The position numbers and the translations under genes were made by a program. Of a stretch of DNA of 64,000 nucleotides, positions 9,764 through 20,600 are shown in pieces. Under the pieces are notes generated by a model, which did not search any database, had not been told where the DNA came from, and saw nothing but the letters and a program-made list of their open reading frames with translations. Each line of letters opens with the position of its first letter. Within the stretch, counting starts at the first letter, position 1. This DNA is from Neisseria sicca. Lineage in GTDB: Bacteria; Pseudomonadota; Gammaproteobacteria; Burkholderiales; Neisseriaceae. The stretch lies in NCBI RefSeq assembly GCF_003044565.1, contig NZ_POXG01000001.1, positions 62,001-126,000 on the forward strand, written 5' to 3'.

Positions 9764-12700
9764 TTAAAATATAAGTATGATTTTCTCAGCAAACCGCTGA
9801 GCATTTTCAGGGAATCGTGATTTCTGAACCTTAAATGAAAATAAGTCATTTCCTTTTCCATTATTAGGGCATTTTTCTTTTAATGCTTTGTTTATGTCTG
9901 ATTCTATATTCTTTAATTCACTAGGCAAATCTTTTCCCATTGCTCCTTTTGTTAGCATATCAGTAGCAATAAAAGCATCAATATCTGAAGATGGACTCCA
10001 GTTCGTACCCTTATAACTACTTTTCCCTGAAGCGGTACTACCTCTTATTCCAACTCTCGCATCAGAGGCAATACTTTTAATATCATTTTTACGTTTTCCT
10101 ACCTCAAGTTTAGTGTACTCAATAATGTCTTCTCTAGAACATGGGGTATTGCATGCACCAGGAGTAGGAGATAAACCTAGTAAATCAAACCATGCTTGTG
10201 TATTTTTTGCAAACCGATAAAGATTCTCTCCACCCAGCAACCCAATCCTATCCTGATTTACAAACCGCCCGGCATCAGGCTCATAGTACCTGAAGAAGTT
10301 GTAATGCAGCCCCGTCTCGCGGTCGGCATACTGGTTCTGCAACCTAAAAGGCTGATGTGCTGTTTCCGTTATGTTGGTTTCGCTCTTCAGCTTACCCCAA
10401 CCGTAATAATCCCCAAACCACAGTAAATTACCGTCTTTGTCGGTCATCTCTCTTGGGATGCCGATTTGGTCGCAATGGAAGTAGCGGGTTTGTTGGCAGC
10501 TTTCGCCGTCTTCGGTTGTCCAGTTTCGGACTTGCGCTAAAGGCTCGTAGGAGTCTGGGTCGGTGTAGATATAGGTATATCTGCCATCCGGGTGGATTTC
10601 CTGCAAGAGATGGCTGCCGTCCCAAACGAAGCGGGTTTGGTTGTCGAGACCGTTCCCGCTTAAATCATGCGGGAATGACGTTTCTGAAACTTCTTCGTTT
10701 TTCAGACGGCCTTTGCCTATCCTTCTGCCCAAGGCGTCGTAGGTGTACGCCCAAGTTTCTTTCGTGCCATCTTTTTTGAAGATTTCGGCCTTAACCAGTT
10801 GGTCATGCAGGTCGTAGAAATAGTTCTGCACTTCGCCGTCGGCCAGCTCGCGGTGGATCAGGTTGCCGAGGTCGTCGTAGTAATAGGTCGTGCCGTTGTA
10901 GGTTTTCAGGCGGTTGTCGGGGACGGCGGAGCGACCGTCTGAAAGCGGCACGGTCATTTTGCCCTCTCCCCGACCCTCTCCCACGGGAGAGGGGGCAGGG
11001 TATGGTTTGACCTTTTCCGTCGGGATGTCGAGGATATTGTGTGCGGGGTCGAAGGCGAACAGTTCGCTGCCAGCTTTGGTGATTCGACCGAGTTTGTCGT
11101 ACTCGAAATGGGTCGTCCCAGTCCGCTGGTCGGTGCTGTGGGTCAGGTTGCCGGTGCGGTCGTAGCCGTAGCTGCGTTTGACCGCGGTTTGGCCATAACC
11201 CGCTGCGACTTTGGTTTTGCCTTTACCGCCTTCCGTCAGGTCCTTGAGGGTGGCGATTTGCCGTTTCAGACGACCTAAAGGATCGAGTTCGTAACGGCTG
11301 GCGAGTTTACCTTGTGTGCGGAAGATTTCGCGGTGCAGCTGATCGCGTTCGATGTCGGTGATGACTTCGTCGTCGAGGCCGATTTGGTGCAGGTGGCCGC
11401 TGCCGTAATACAGATAGTTGATCTGTCTGCCGTCGGGCAGGACGGTGGCGGTACGGTTGCCGTTGAAGTCGTAGTGGTAGCGGACGGTTTCGGTAACGGG
11501 CAGGTACAGCATATCATACTGCGCATCGCGCCAGTCGGTGTCGGGCAAACCGTTTCGGGCGTTCTCTTCTTTAGACGGCACTTTCCATTGGTGCTGGGCG
11601 ATGAGCTGGCCGTTTTCGTTGTAGTCGAAGCTGGTGATGCTGTGGCGGTTGGCGGCGCGGACGAGGTTACCGTCCGGGTCGTAGCCGTAAACGGTTTCCT
11701 GAACCTTGTCGTTATCGCGGGCGAGGGTGTGGATTAAGCGTCCCAATACATCGCGTTTGAACTCGGTAACTCGCAGCGGGGTTTGGCTGTCGAGGTCGTC
11801 TGAAAGCGGGGCGGCGTCTTTTTTGGGGACGGGTTGTCCGCCCAGTTGCGCCATCAGTTTGGCGGCGAGGGAGGCGTCGTCGCCGAATTCGCGCTGCTCG
11901 ACCAGTTCGTTGCCGGCGTTGTAGCGGTAGCCGGTCAGCTTATGGTCGAAGCCGCTTTCGGCAATCAGGCGGTCGAGGACGTCGTAGGCAAAGCGGTAGC
12001 GCGCACCGTTTTCATTGGTAAGGCCGACTAAGCGGCGGGCTTTGTCGTAATGGTAGCCGAAGGTATGCCCCAAGGCATTGGTGCGTCGGGTCGGCAGACC
12101 GTCTTGGCCGTATTCGTAGGAAGTGGTATGGCCTTCACCGTCGGTATGGGTTTTCAGACGACCTGCGGCATCGTAGCCGAAGGTTTCTTTGCTGCCGTCG
12201 GGATAGAGGGCGAGGGTAAGGTTTTGGTCGGCGTCGTAATGGTATTCGGTGTGCTGTCCCAGCGCATCGGTAATACGCGCCAGCTGTCCTTCGGGGGTGT
12301 AGGCCAGTTTGGTTTCGTAACCGGAACAGTCGGTAATGAGGTCGGGCTGGCGGTTTTCATTGTAGTGATAGGCGGTGCTGCTGCCGTTCGGATCGGTTAC
12401 CGACAGCAACAGGCCGTTGTCGGCGTATTCGAAACGGGTGGTATGTTTCAGCGGGTCGGTATGGGTCAGCAGGTTGCCCGCTTCGTCGTAGGTATAGCCG
12501 TCATAACGGCCTTCCGCATCGCTTTTACGGATCAGGCGGTAGCAGTCGTCATAGTCGAAATACAGGATGGCGCCGTCGGGACGGACGATGGTTTCGATCT
12601 GTCCCTCGTTGCTGTACTGATAACGGGTAACGCGCCCCATCGCATCGGTGTGGCTGAGCAGACGGCCCAAACCGTCGCGTTCCATCAATACGGTGCTGCC

Positions 12701-14050
12701 GTCAGCAAACACCCGTTTGGTCAACTCGTTGTTGTAATCGTAATGATATTGCTCGGTACGGCCTAATACGTCGGTTACCTCGGTATAGCCGTCGTGATAG
12801 GTAAAGCGCCATTCTTCGCCCAAAGAAGTCCAGTTGCGCAACACCTTGCCGGTCGGGGTGTAATGGTTGTATTCGTATTCCGATACCAATCCTGCCGCAT
12901 CCGTGTGCGACACCATCAGGTTGTTTTTATAGCCGAAGCTGCGTTTGACGTTGCCGTCGCGGCCGATGACGCGGATCAGGTCGCCGCTGCCGTTGTATTC
13001 GTAGCGGACCAGCGGACTGCCGACCCGGACCGCTTCGCCGAAGGCGGGCAAACCCTCCAACAGCGATACCGACAGCAGCCGCATTCTAGGCGACTGCTCA
13101 TCGGCCACATTGCCGAAGTTCAGCGAGAATACCCGTCCGTTGCCGTCGATGACGTATTGCGGCAGACCGGTCAGCGGATGATAGACGAAACGCTGATGGT
13201 TGCCGTTGGCGTCTTCCACCGCGACCAGCGGGAAGAGGGTGGAATCTTTATCCGAACCGTCTTCCGCGACCACCAAAGGTGCAAAGCGCAGCGCTATCAA
13301 ACCATCCAGCGACGCAATGACATAATGCCCGTCCGGATTTTTGCTGAACCAAATCTGTTCGCTCTCGAACAATACCGGCTCTTCGTCGTCTTCATCGACT
13401 TCCGGCAGCGGGAACAAACGACCCTGATCGTCGATATAGGCCAATCCCGCCGCATCGCGGATAATGCGTTGGCAACCCGGCACGCTCCAGCCCTCGCCGA
13501 GCCAGCCGATACCGTCTTGGTCGGAATAATAGCTGCGGCTCCAGACCAGCGGCAGGATGCCTTCAAAAGCAAAGTCGGTTTCACTCTCCAAAAACTTCAA
13601 CCCGTGTATCGGATTGACCGGCCGGCCGGCAGCGGCGGCGGCTTTGCAGGAAATACAGGGTTTTTTTCCTAGTTTTCCTTTGAACTTGTTGTTCATGTAG
13701 AACACGTCGCCGGTACGGACGATGTAGCGTTTGCGGATTTTAACCGAAGAAGAATGTATCATCGGCCATGCTGGTTTGGTGGCGGTACGGGAAAGTATGC
13801 CCTTGCGGCCGGGCACGGCGGGTTCATCGCCGGTAGTGCGGTTGGTTTTACTGGCTTTGAAGACGAAGGCGGGTTTGCGATTGAGACGCACGTCTTTGGC
13901 GACCGTCTTGGCGCCGCCCAAGTCGGCGAAGAGCGGGAAGGGGAGGGGCGGGACTTGAGGAGGAGCAGGAGGAGGCGGCCAACAGAAATCAGGAAGGGTA
14001 AAGACGACGCGGAAACTACTGTCTTTGCGGGCGATTTTATTGAATGCCAT
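9764..14050 (-). CDS. T6SS Rhs effector: DUF4150 PAAR-like, Rhs cage, nucleotidyltransferase-like toxin
   Basis: This 1428-residue polymorphic toxin is delivered by the T6SS. Residues about 8-125 match the PAAR-like DUF4150 domain (LPDFCWPPPPAPP, then TGDEPAVPGRKGILS), which would sit on the VgrG tip. Residues about 130-1290 are the Rhs/YD-repeat shell. The last 135 residues are the toxin: GIRGSTASGK and SPSSDIDAFIA fit the nucleotidyltransferase signature hG[GS]...DhD, with G1337-S1338 and D1356/D1358. Two conserved core-end motifs deviate: NQDRIGL instead of NQDPIGL, and DLLGL instead of DPLGL, which may affect self-cleavage. VgrG and a DUF2169 adaptor lie just upstream and a candidate immunity gene just downstream. 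Confidence 0.88.
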   Translation of the reverse strand: MAFNKIARKDSSFRVVFTLPDFCWPPPPAPPQVPPLPFPLFADLGGAKTVAKDVRLNRKPAFVFKASKTNRTTGDEPAVPGRKGILSRTATKPAWPMIHSSSVKIRKRYIVRTGDVFYMNNKFKGKLGKKPCISCKAAAAAGRPVNPIHGLKFLESETDFAFEGILPLVWSRSYYSDQDGIGWLGEGWSVPGCQRIIRDAAGLAYIDDQGRLFPLPEVDEDDEEPVLFESEQIWFSKNPDGHYVIASLDGLIALRFAPLVVAEDGSDKDSTLFPLVAVEDANGNHQRFVYHPLTGLPQYVIDGNGRVFSLNFGNVADEQSPRMRLLSVSLLEGLPAFGEAVRVGSPLVRYEYNGSGDLIRVIGRDGNVKRSFGYKNNLMVSHTDAAGLVSEYEYNHYTPTGKVLRNWTSLGEEWRFTYHDGYTEVTDVLGRTEQYHYDYNNELTKRVFADGSTVLMERDGLGRLLSHTDAMGRVTRYQYSNEGQIETIVRPDGAILYFDYDDCYRLIRKSDAEGRYDGYTYDEAGNLLTHTDPLKHTTRFEYADNGLLLSVTDPNGSSTAYHYNENRQPDLITDCSGYETKLAYTPEGQLARITDALGQHTEYHYDADQNLTLALYPDGSKETFGYDAAGRLKTHTDGEGHTTSYEYGQDGLPTRRTNALGHTFGYHYDKARRLVGLTNENGARYRFAYDVLDRLIAESGFDHKLTGYRYNAGNELVEQREFGDDASLAAKLMAQLGGQPVPKKDAAPLSDDLDSQTPLRVTEFKRDVLGRLIHTLARDNDKVQETVYGYDPDGNLVRAANRHSITSFDYNENGQLIAQHQWKVPSKEENARNGLPDTDWRDAQYDMLYLPVTETVRYHYDFNGNRTATVLPDGRQINYLYYGSGHLHQIGLDDEVITDIERDQLHREIFRTQGKLASRYELDPLGRLKRQIATLKDLTEGGKGKTKVAAGYGQTAVKRSYGYDRTGNLTHSTDQRTGTTHFEYDKLGRITKAGSELFAFDPAHNILDIPTEKVKPYPAPSPVGEGRGEGKMTVPLSDGRSAVPDNRLKTYNGTTYYYDDLGNLIHRELADGEVQNYFYDLHDQLVKAEIFKKDGTKETWAYTYDALGRRIGKGRLKNEEVSETSFPHDLSGNGLDNQTRFVWDGSHLLQEIHPDGRYTYIYTDPDSYEPLAQVRNWTTEDGESCQQTRYFHCDQIGIPREMTDKDGNLLWFGDYYGWGKLKSETNITETAHQPFRLQNQYADRETGLHYNFFRYYEPDAGRFVNQDRIGLLGGENLYRFAKNTQAWFDLLGLSPTPGACNTPCSREDIIEYTKLEVGKRKNDIKSIASDARVGIRGSTASGKSSYKGTNWSPSSDIDAFIATDMLTKGAMGKDLPSELKNIESDINKALKEKCPNNGKGNDLFSFKVQKSRFPENAQRFAEKIILIF
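10962..10995. repeat. REP-like palindrome inside Rhs coding sequence
   Basis: This is the same CCCTCTCCC/GGGAGAGGG palindrome as at 8556, in frame within the intact Rhs effector gene and flanked by an uptake-sequence variant (ACCGTCTGAAA). Confidence 0.75.
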
Positions 14051-14133
14051 GGCGGCTTGCTCCTGTTAGGGGATGGGGTCGTCTGAAAGCTGGGTGAATG
14101 AGGGTTTAGAGTTTCAGACGACCTATGTGTGGT

Positions 14134-15270
14134 TTATGCGTGTGCTGCCAAAGATGGTGGGATTGGGATAAATTCATCCTGTGAATCCCGACAAGCTTGG
14201 GCGGCTGCGATTTGGTCTGCCCGTTCGTGTCGGGCGATAAATCTGAGCTGACATGCCGCAATTTCCAGTTCTTCCGGAAAAGAAGTACGGTAGCTGCAAT
14301 CAATGCGGCGTTGTTCTACATCGACGAGGATGGTGTCCAATACCATGTCTTTGCACAATGACGAGTTGGTTGCCGTATGGACGTGGACGAACACGGTTTC
14401 TACCGGCAAATCAACGGTAAAACGTTGGTTGGGTGCTTGGAAGGAATGCACCATGCCGGTAAAGGTTAGTTCGTAAATATGGTTGGGTTTCAGATGGGGA
14501 AGTTGCAGCGAGGGATGGGCGCTGTTCCAATAAGCCATAGAAAAATCTTTAGGCAGTAGCGGGGCGCGGTTGGCTATCCATTGCTCATCGGCAGTGCCGG
14601 TATGTTGGGCGCGCAGTGCGAAATAACGGGGCATAAAGCCGAAACCTTCGGGAGCGGCCTTATCGGACGGATCGCGCACGGGGTGTGCAGGGTCGTAGAT
14701 CTGATGTGCTTTCAGCGTCCGTTTGAACCCGTTTTTTTTGAGTTCGGCTTTCGGATAGTAGCCGATACCGATGGCGTTCTGCTGATAGCCTGTGTGGTCG
14801 TCTTCGACTGCGCTGCCGCCAAAGGCAAATTCATAACGGATAGGCAGCGAAAGGATGGGGTCGGGTTCGCTCAAAGACCATCCTGCCGCCTCCCGCACCC
14901 AGTAACGTTCCCCGGTAAGCGCTAGGCTTTTTTGGTAGTCGCCGATACTTACGGATACGGTAAATTGCCGAGAGGGAATATCGTCGGGTGCATAGGCGGT
15001 GGCATTGACAACCAAGTCGGTTTTGGGCTTGTAGAGGCTGAAGTCGCTTTCAAACTGAGTCGAGGTTCGCGAAGGATCGCCGTAATAGGTATCGGCAAAC
15101 GTGAGCGGCGTTTGCTTACGGGCAAACGCAAGCTCCGTTTTTCCTGTTTCCGGGTCAATTTCAAACTCGTAGCTGACTTTGGCGACGACTACATCATAAG
15201 CCCGATCTGTTTGGTCGATGTTTTTAAACTGCTGCGTATGAAAGCAGGTAAAGTTCTGCAACTCAAACAT
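14134..15270 (-). CDS. DUF2169 domain protein, T6SS effector adaptor
   Basis: This 378-residue protein begins MFELQNFTCFHTQQF and contains ADTYYGDPSRTST and PIRYEFAFGGSA, blocks I recognise from DUF2169. Proteins of this family act as chaperones/adaptors that load PAAR- or DUF4150-bearing effectors onto VgrG. The position between vgrG (12 bases upstream) and the DUF4150-Rhs gene (83 bases downstream) supports that role here. No signal peptide or membrane segments are visible, so it should be cytoplasmic. Confidence 0.85.
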   Translation of the reverse strand: MFELQNFTCFHTQQFKNIDQTDRAYDVVVAKVSYEFEIDPETGKTELAFARKQTPLTFADTYYGDPSRTSTQFESDFSLYKPKTDLVVNATAYAPDDIPSRQFTVSVSIGDYQKSLALTGERYWVREAAGWSLSEPDPILSLPIRYEFAFGGSAVEDDHTGYQQNAIGIGYYPKAELKKNGFKRTLKAHQIYDPAHPVRDPSDKAAPEGFGFMPRYFALRAQHTGTADEQWIANRAPLLPKDFSMAYWNSAHPSLQLPHLKPNHIYELTFTGMVHSFQAPNQRFTVDLPVETVFVHVHTATNSSLCKDMVLDTILVDVEQRRIDCSYRTSFPEELEIAACQLRFIARHERADQIAAAQACRDSQDEFIPIPPSLAAHA

Positions 15271-15282
15271 GGCGTATCTTCT

Positions 15283-17556
15283 CTAGTTGATATCGACTTT
15301 TTTGCCGTCGATATCCACTACTTTGGTGCCGACGATCTTGATCGTTTTGCTGACGATGCTGATTTTGTTTTTATCAATCAAAATCATGGAACTACCAACT
15401 TGTATGGTAATTTTCTTGCCTGCGGACAGGGTAATGTTTCGACCTGCGTTGAGGCCGATGTTCATACCGGCGTTGAGACCCATCACCAAGCCGACGCTAT
15501 GCATTTCTGCACCGACGACATTGGTCATCCAGCCTGCACCGACGTTCAGCATATAACCGGCACCGATGTTGGTCATCTGACCGATGCCAACATTGTTCAT
15601 ACCGTTTAGGCTGACGGTTTCCTGTCTGTTGCCGCCGATACTGCTGACTTCGTTAGCAACAATGGTCTTGTTGCGGTTGGCACCGACGGTCAGCGCTTGG
15701 TTTTTGCCGACAGCAACGTTCTGGTCTTGTCCGACAGTCAGCGCTTGGCTCTGACCTATGCCTACTTTTTCGTTCAAGCCAACAGAACGGCTGCGGTTTT
15801 TACCCACGTTGACACTTTGGTCTTTACCTACGCTGGTACTTTGGTTATCACCCACACTAATGCTTTGGTTTTGGGTAATGCTGGAGGTCTCGTTTTGACC
15901 TACCGATTTTGTGCGGTTTTGGGTAATCGAAGCCGTTTCGTTTTTTTGGACGGTTTTCGCTCGATCGCCCACTACTGTTACGGTTTCGTTGTTACCGATC
16001 GTGGTGGTGCGGTCGTTGTTGACGTTGCGGGTTTCGTTATTTTTAACCAGCGAGGTCAGGTCTTTTTGCGCTTGGAAATTGACCATCTCGGAACCGGCAG
16101 TATCGTTGAACATCAGTTCATTGAAGTTGGCAAGCGGCGAATTAAAGCTCTTACTTTTGATACCGGATTGTTTGGCTGCGGCAGGAAAGCCCCATGGTGG
16201 CGACATTGCGCTGTTGTACAGGCGACCCAATACAATCGGTCGGTCGGCATCGCCGTTGATGAAGTCAACCAACACTTCTTCACCGATACGCGGAGTATTG
16301 ATAGAACCGTATCCCGCGCCGGCAGAACCTTGCGTTACCCGAACCCAGTTGGAGCTGTTTTCATCCATTTTGCCGTAGCGGTCCCAATGGAATTGGACTT
16401 TAATATCGCCATATTCGTTGGTATAAACCTCTTCTCCGGCAGGGCCCGTTACCGTCGCCGCTTGTGTGCCCAATACTTTAGGTTTTGGCGTTTTAAGGGG
16501 AGGGCGGTATGGGTAGGATTTGGGCAATACGCGGAATGAAATTCTGAATTTGCCGATACGATCGCCGGTAGTATAGCCGGCTTCTTCAAAATCATAGTCT
16601 GCTTTCAGAATGGTGTATTCGGTATTGGATGACGAGTGCGGGTGCTTACTCAGGGTAAATGTATAACCGGGAGCTACCGTCAATGCAGTACCCGAACCGG
16701 TAATGATCTTGGTTTGGCTTTTCAGATCTTCACTGCGTACCTGACTGTAATTTTGCGCTTCGGAAACATCGCTAAAGCCGGTATAAAAATCATAATGTTC
16801 CATAGGAACAGAACTGAAGTCGTGAACCGAATCAGAAGACTTCATCGGGACTTTGGCGTTTTTATAATTGTATTCTTGGGTCACGAACTGGCTGGATTTC
16901 AGGGCATCACGTTCCTCCCAAACATCGATATAGGCGATGTTGGGTGCACCGGGCGCAGTATTTTTGGAATGGTAAGGAATATTAGGAGAAGGGATGGCTT
17001 CCAGAATACCCACATCATCAGCAATAACCAGCTCGTGCGAACCGTTGCTGTGGGTAAAATAATAGTAAATGCCTTCCTGTTCAAATAAGCGGCTCAAGAA
17101 GTCAAAACTGTTTTCCTGATATTGGACGCAAAAGCCCCTTGTACGATAGCTTTTTTGGCATTTTACTTGGAAAGGGAATCCGAACGGGGACAAGACTTCA
17201 TTGGTAATATCCAGAACAGACTTATCGACGAATACCCTGCTGTCGGTATTTTGGGTGAGATACCACATAAACGGACGGGCTGTGCAGGTATAGGCATGAT
17301 AGTCTTCTTCGTCTTCATCTTCACCGATATAGCCGAAGTCGGTCACCAAACCGTTCAGATAGCGCGGGCTGCCTGCTTCTGTATCAATTTCCAATGTTAT
17401 TGGCTGACCGATAATATCTTTGCCTTGTAAATTGGAATCTTTGGAAACTAAAGTGATATTAAACTCAAAAAGGTTTGAAACAAATTCGGTTCCAAGCATT
17501 TTTTTGAATAATAGTTGTGATCCCAAAGGTGTATGAGCAACGACTGTTCTATTCAT
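15283..17556 (-). CDS. vgrG: T6SS spike protein VgrG (TssI)
   Basis: VgrG forms the trimeric tip of the T6SS tube and carries effectors. I place the start at the ATG at 17556, preceded by AAGGA; an upstream TTG would add 22 residues without a good ribosome site. The 757-residue protein has the gp27-like part (about 1-370), the OB-fold (EVYTNEYGDIKVQFHWDR) and NWVRVTQGSAGAGYG, typical of VgrG. Residues about 510-650 are a run of degenerate eight-residue repeats of the type VGxNxxxS, the beta-helical needle, and the C-terminus is glycine-rich. No enzymatic extension is seen. Delivery of the DUF4150-Rhs toxin is inferred from adjacency. Confidence 0.95.
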   Translation of the reverse strand: MNRTVVAHTPLGSQLLFKKMLGTEFVSNLFEFNITLVSKDSNLQGKDIIGQPITLEIDTEAGSPRYLNGLVTDFGYIGEDEDEEDYHAYTCTARPFMWYLTQNTDSRVFVDKSVLDITNEVLSPFGFPFQVKCQKSYRTRGFCVQYQENSFDFLSRLFEQEGIYYYFTHSNGSHELVIADDVGILEAIPSPNIPYHSKNTAPGAPNIAYIDVWEERDALKSSQFVTQEYNYKNAKVPMKSSDSVHDFSSVPMEHYDFYTGFSDVSEAQNYSQVRSEDLKSQTKIITGSGTALTVAPGYTFTLSKHPHSSSNTEYTILKADYDFEEAGYTTGDRIGKFRISFRVLPKSYPYRPPLKTPKPKVLGTQAATVTGPAGEEVYTNEYGDIKVQFHWDRYGKMDENSSNWVRVTQGSAGAGYGSINTPRIGEEVLVDFINGDADRPIVLGRLYNSAMSPPWGFPAAAKQSGIKSKSFNSPLANFNELMFNDTAGSEMVNFQAQKDLTSLVKNNETRNVNNDRTTTIGNNETVTVVGDRAKTVQKNETASITQNRTKSVGQNETSSITQNQSISVGDNQSTSVGKDQSVNVGKNRSRSVGLNEKVGIGQSQALTVGQDQNVAVGKNQALTVGANRNKTIVANEVSSIGGNRQETVSLNGMNNVGIGQMTNIGAGYMLNVGAGWMTNVVGAEMHSVGLVMGLNAGMNIGLNAGRNITLSAGKKITIQVGSSMILIDKNKISIVSKTIKIVGTKVVDIDGKKVDIN

Positions 17557-17698
17557 TTCGGGAAATTCCTTGTTTACATTAAAAGCCAATTCCGCTTCAA
17601 CGTCAGATTTTCTATTTTTCAATCACACATAGGGCTGTGGCGGAAGCTTGTTGGAATATGTGATTTCAGACGACCTACTTACATCCTCACTATGACCT

Positions 17699-20600
17699 TC
17701 AAACGCACTGAAAATTCCTTAATTTATTTAAATTAAAGGGGTTGAAGGCTGTGGAAGTAGTAAATTCAAGTACAACGGTTTTGCCTTGGATATTGTATTC
17801 GACAACGGTAGTGTTTCCTGTCTGGCGAATGATTTTCCCTTTTTCAATCAGGCGGAATATTGACCATGGTCCGGTTGAACTGATACCCGCACTATTGATT
17901 TGAGGGGAGGAAATATCTATTTTTGCCAAGGCGTTTTCTTCTTTTGAAGGCCAAGTAAAGGTTGCAGGATTGACTGGACCGTGACTGTATACATAGCTTT
18001 TCCCTGCATAAGAAACATTCACACTTTCCAAGCTGGAGTCAAGAATCAAGACTTTGACTGTAAAGTCAAAAGTGGGTGTTTCTGAGCCTTTGTCAAAATA
18101 TCCTTGTCGGATTGCCGCTATGTCGTTCAGCCTGGAAAAACGGTCTTTAAATGCGCTGTTTTTAGCAGTCAAGGTTTCCAGTTTTTCTGAACGTGCCAAT
18201 ACGGCGGCTTCACCTGATAAATTGGTAAACTTGCTGTACATGCCGTTTGGACCAAATATGTTGGTGAAGCTTTCCAAGGCAACATTGTTTTCAGAACCTC
18301 TGTCAAAAGGGTAACCCTGTTGGTGTATCTCTTGGCAACTGTTCGTTACGGTTGCCAACTGTTTTTCCAAGGTAGACATGAGCTTTTCATCGACAATCTT
18401 GTCGGTGTTTTTCAAAATAATCTCAGAAAAGCTGTCTAGCATTGGGCGGAAGGGCATAGGAAGCCGGTTTACTTCAGCTTTGTATTTCACAAACGGATCA
18501 TCAGGAGGTAAATCTACGCCTTTTTCAACTGCGACATTAACGGCAACCAAATAAACGTACAAATCATTAATGGCTTCAGTAACACTGTTAATTGCCGGAG
18601 GTTGATCATTTGTGGTTTCAGTTAAACTATGGAAATCTGCAAAAGCATCATCAACAGGAGTGGCCAGTTTTAAAGCAGCCAATTCATTTTTTACATTGGC
18701 CTCTCCTTCAACGTCTAAAAGCTTTGACAGTCCTGCTCTATTTAACCATTCGGCAATTTTACTGTCTGCTTTATCCGTTATCTTTTTATCAATGGTCAGC
18801 GTTGTGTTATCACTGATACCTTTGATAATGTTAACCAAGGGAGAATTTTTCTCTGATAAAAGCTTGGCAATCTGAATGCTTTCTCGTGATGATTTAGGTA
18901 CGACCAATGACAAATCAGCCAAATAGTTATTCCATGCTTTGATGTAATTACTGAAATAAAGCTTTTGAGCATCAGAAAGGACAGTAGCTTTACTTTGGCT
19001 TTGAGAAGCATAACTACCTAATACCCAGTTGTCTTCATTAAAAAATTGCTCTGCCGATTTAACCATAGCAGGTAAGACTTTGGTAATGTAAGCCTCTTTG
19101 GTATAAATGAAGTTAATAGGCTCTTTTAAAGCTCCACCAGTTTTACGACGGAACAATAAGTGGCTTTGCACACCGCCCATACTTGAAAAAGAAACAGGTG
19201 TGATTCCTTCTTTGCCTGAGAGAGCAACTGTGTTGATGGTATCTTCCAGTACCATAGTGGCAATATCTCTTTGGGCAATTTCCTGCCTACGGCGTTCTAC
19301 CAATTCTTCATCATAGGGTACGCTGGGAGTAATGCTTTGTTTGGAGAGTATTTGGTTTAAAGCTTTCTCAAGAGATTTTTTCTGTTGCTCACTCATACCT
19401 GAAGATTCTGCTTTAGACAAATTAGTCATCAGCCAATTTTGCATAAAAGCGGCATCAAAATGTTCTTTGTCATACATCATCAGATAAGCTTTTAAAGCAT
19501 TGTAACCATTGATGCCGTCTGAGCCGCTGGTTGTACGCAGAAGTTCATCTAATTTGAAGCTGATTAAAGGCATCACGTTGTCTTGAAGGATTCTTCGGTA
19601 GGCAGATTCCCCAACGTCTTCCATTTGCCCGCCTTGATAAAGACCCATGCGATAGCTGAGGGGAGGAGAAGACAGATCGGGAATCTCTCTACTGCGGGTC
19701 GTATCTTTGACATGTTCTGCAAATGTTACTGCTTTAAGCAGGTCGGGAGCTTCAGTGTATTTCTTCGCCTCTTGACCCAGTTTGGTTGCTTTATCGCCAA
19801 CCTGCTCAAGATATGAGCGATTATTCGAATAACTGTTCAGCATCATGGCTAAGCAGGCGGCGACTATGGTGACAATAGCTCCAATGCCTAACCAATAGAG
19901 CATTTGTTTTTTGACAAACCAAGATTTATTTTCTCCCGCCAGGTTTGCTTCACTAAGAATGACATCAGAGAACAGTCTGTGCAGGAAAAAGCTTCGCTCG
20001 TTGTTTTGAGTTTTGGTTCGATCCGAATCCAAGTATTTTTTCGATAATTGGAAATCGTTTTGTAAGCCATCCAAGATGGGATTGAAATGTTGTCCCGTTT
20101 GGGTGCCACTTGAGAAATAAACACCTCTCCACGAGATAGGTTGCTCAAATTTTGAAGATTTAGATAATTCTTTAAATAGAGAAAGTACCGCCTGATTAAG
20201 ACGTTCAAATTCTTCAGGGAAAGCAAAAGCCGCTGCTTTATCTTCAGAAGATTCCAATTGATGGATGGTACCCAACATAGAAGAGCGCAATTTATCAACA
20301 ACTTCCGATAAAGCATTGGAAGCAGTGGCAATTGGAGTTTCCATTCCTTCGGTATCAGAAAGAGAAATACCCAAATATTGGTTTCTTTGTTCTTCCGTCA
20401 GATGATCAAAGAATTTGTCAAAACCATGCAGCAAATCCAGTTTGGTTATCATAAGATAAACAGGGAAATGTATACCTAATTTGGTATGCATTTCGTGGAT
20501 CCTTTTGCGAAGTTCTGCAGAAATTTCGGTAATATTGGTTTTACCGCCTAAAAGGTCGTCGACTCCTACGGTAACTACTACACCGTTGATAGGTTGTTTG

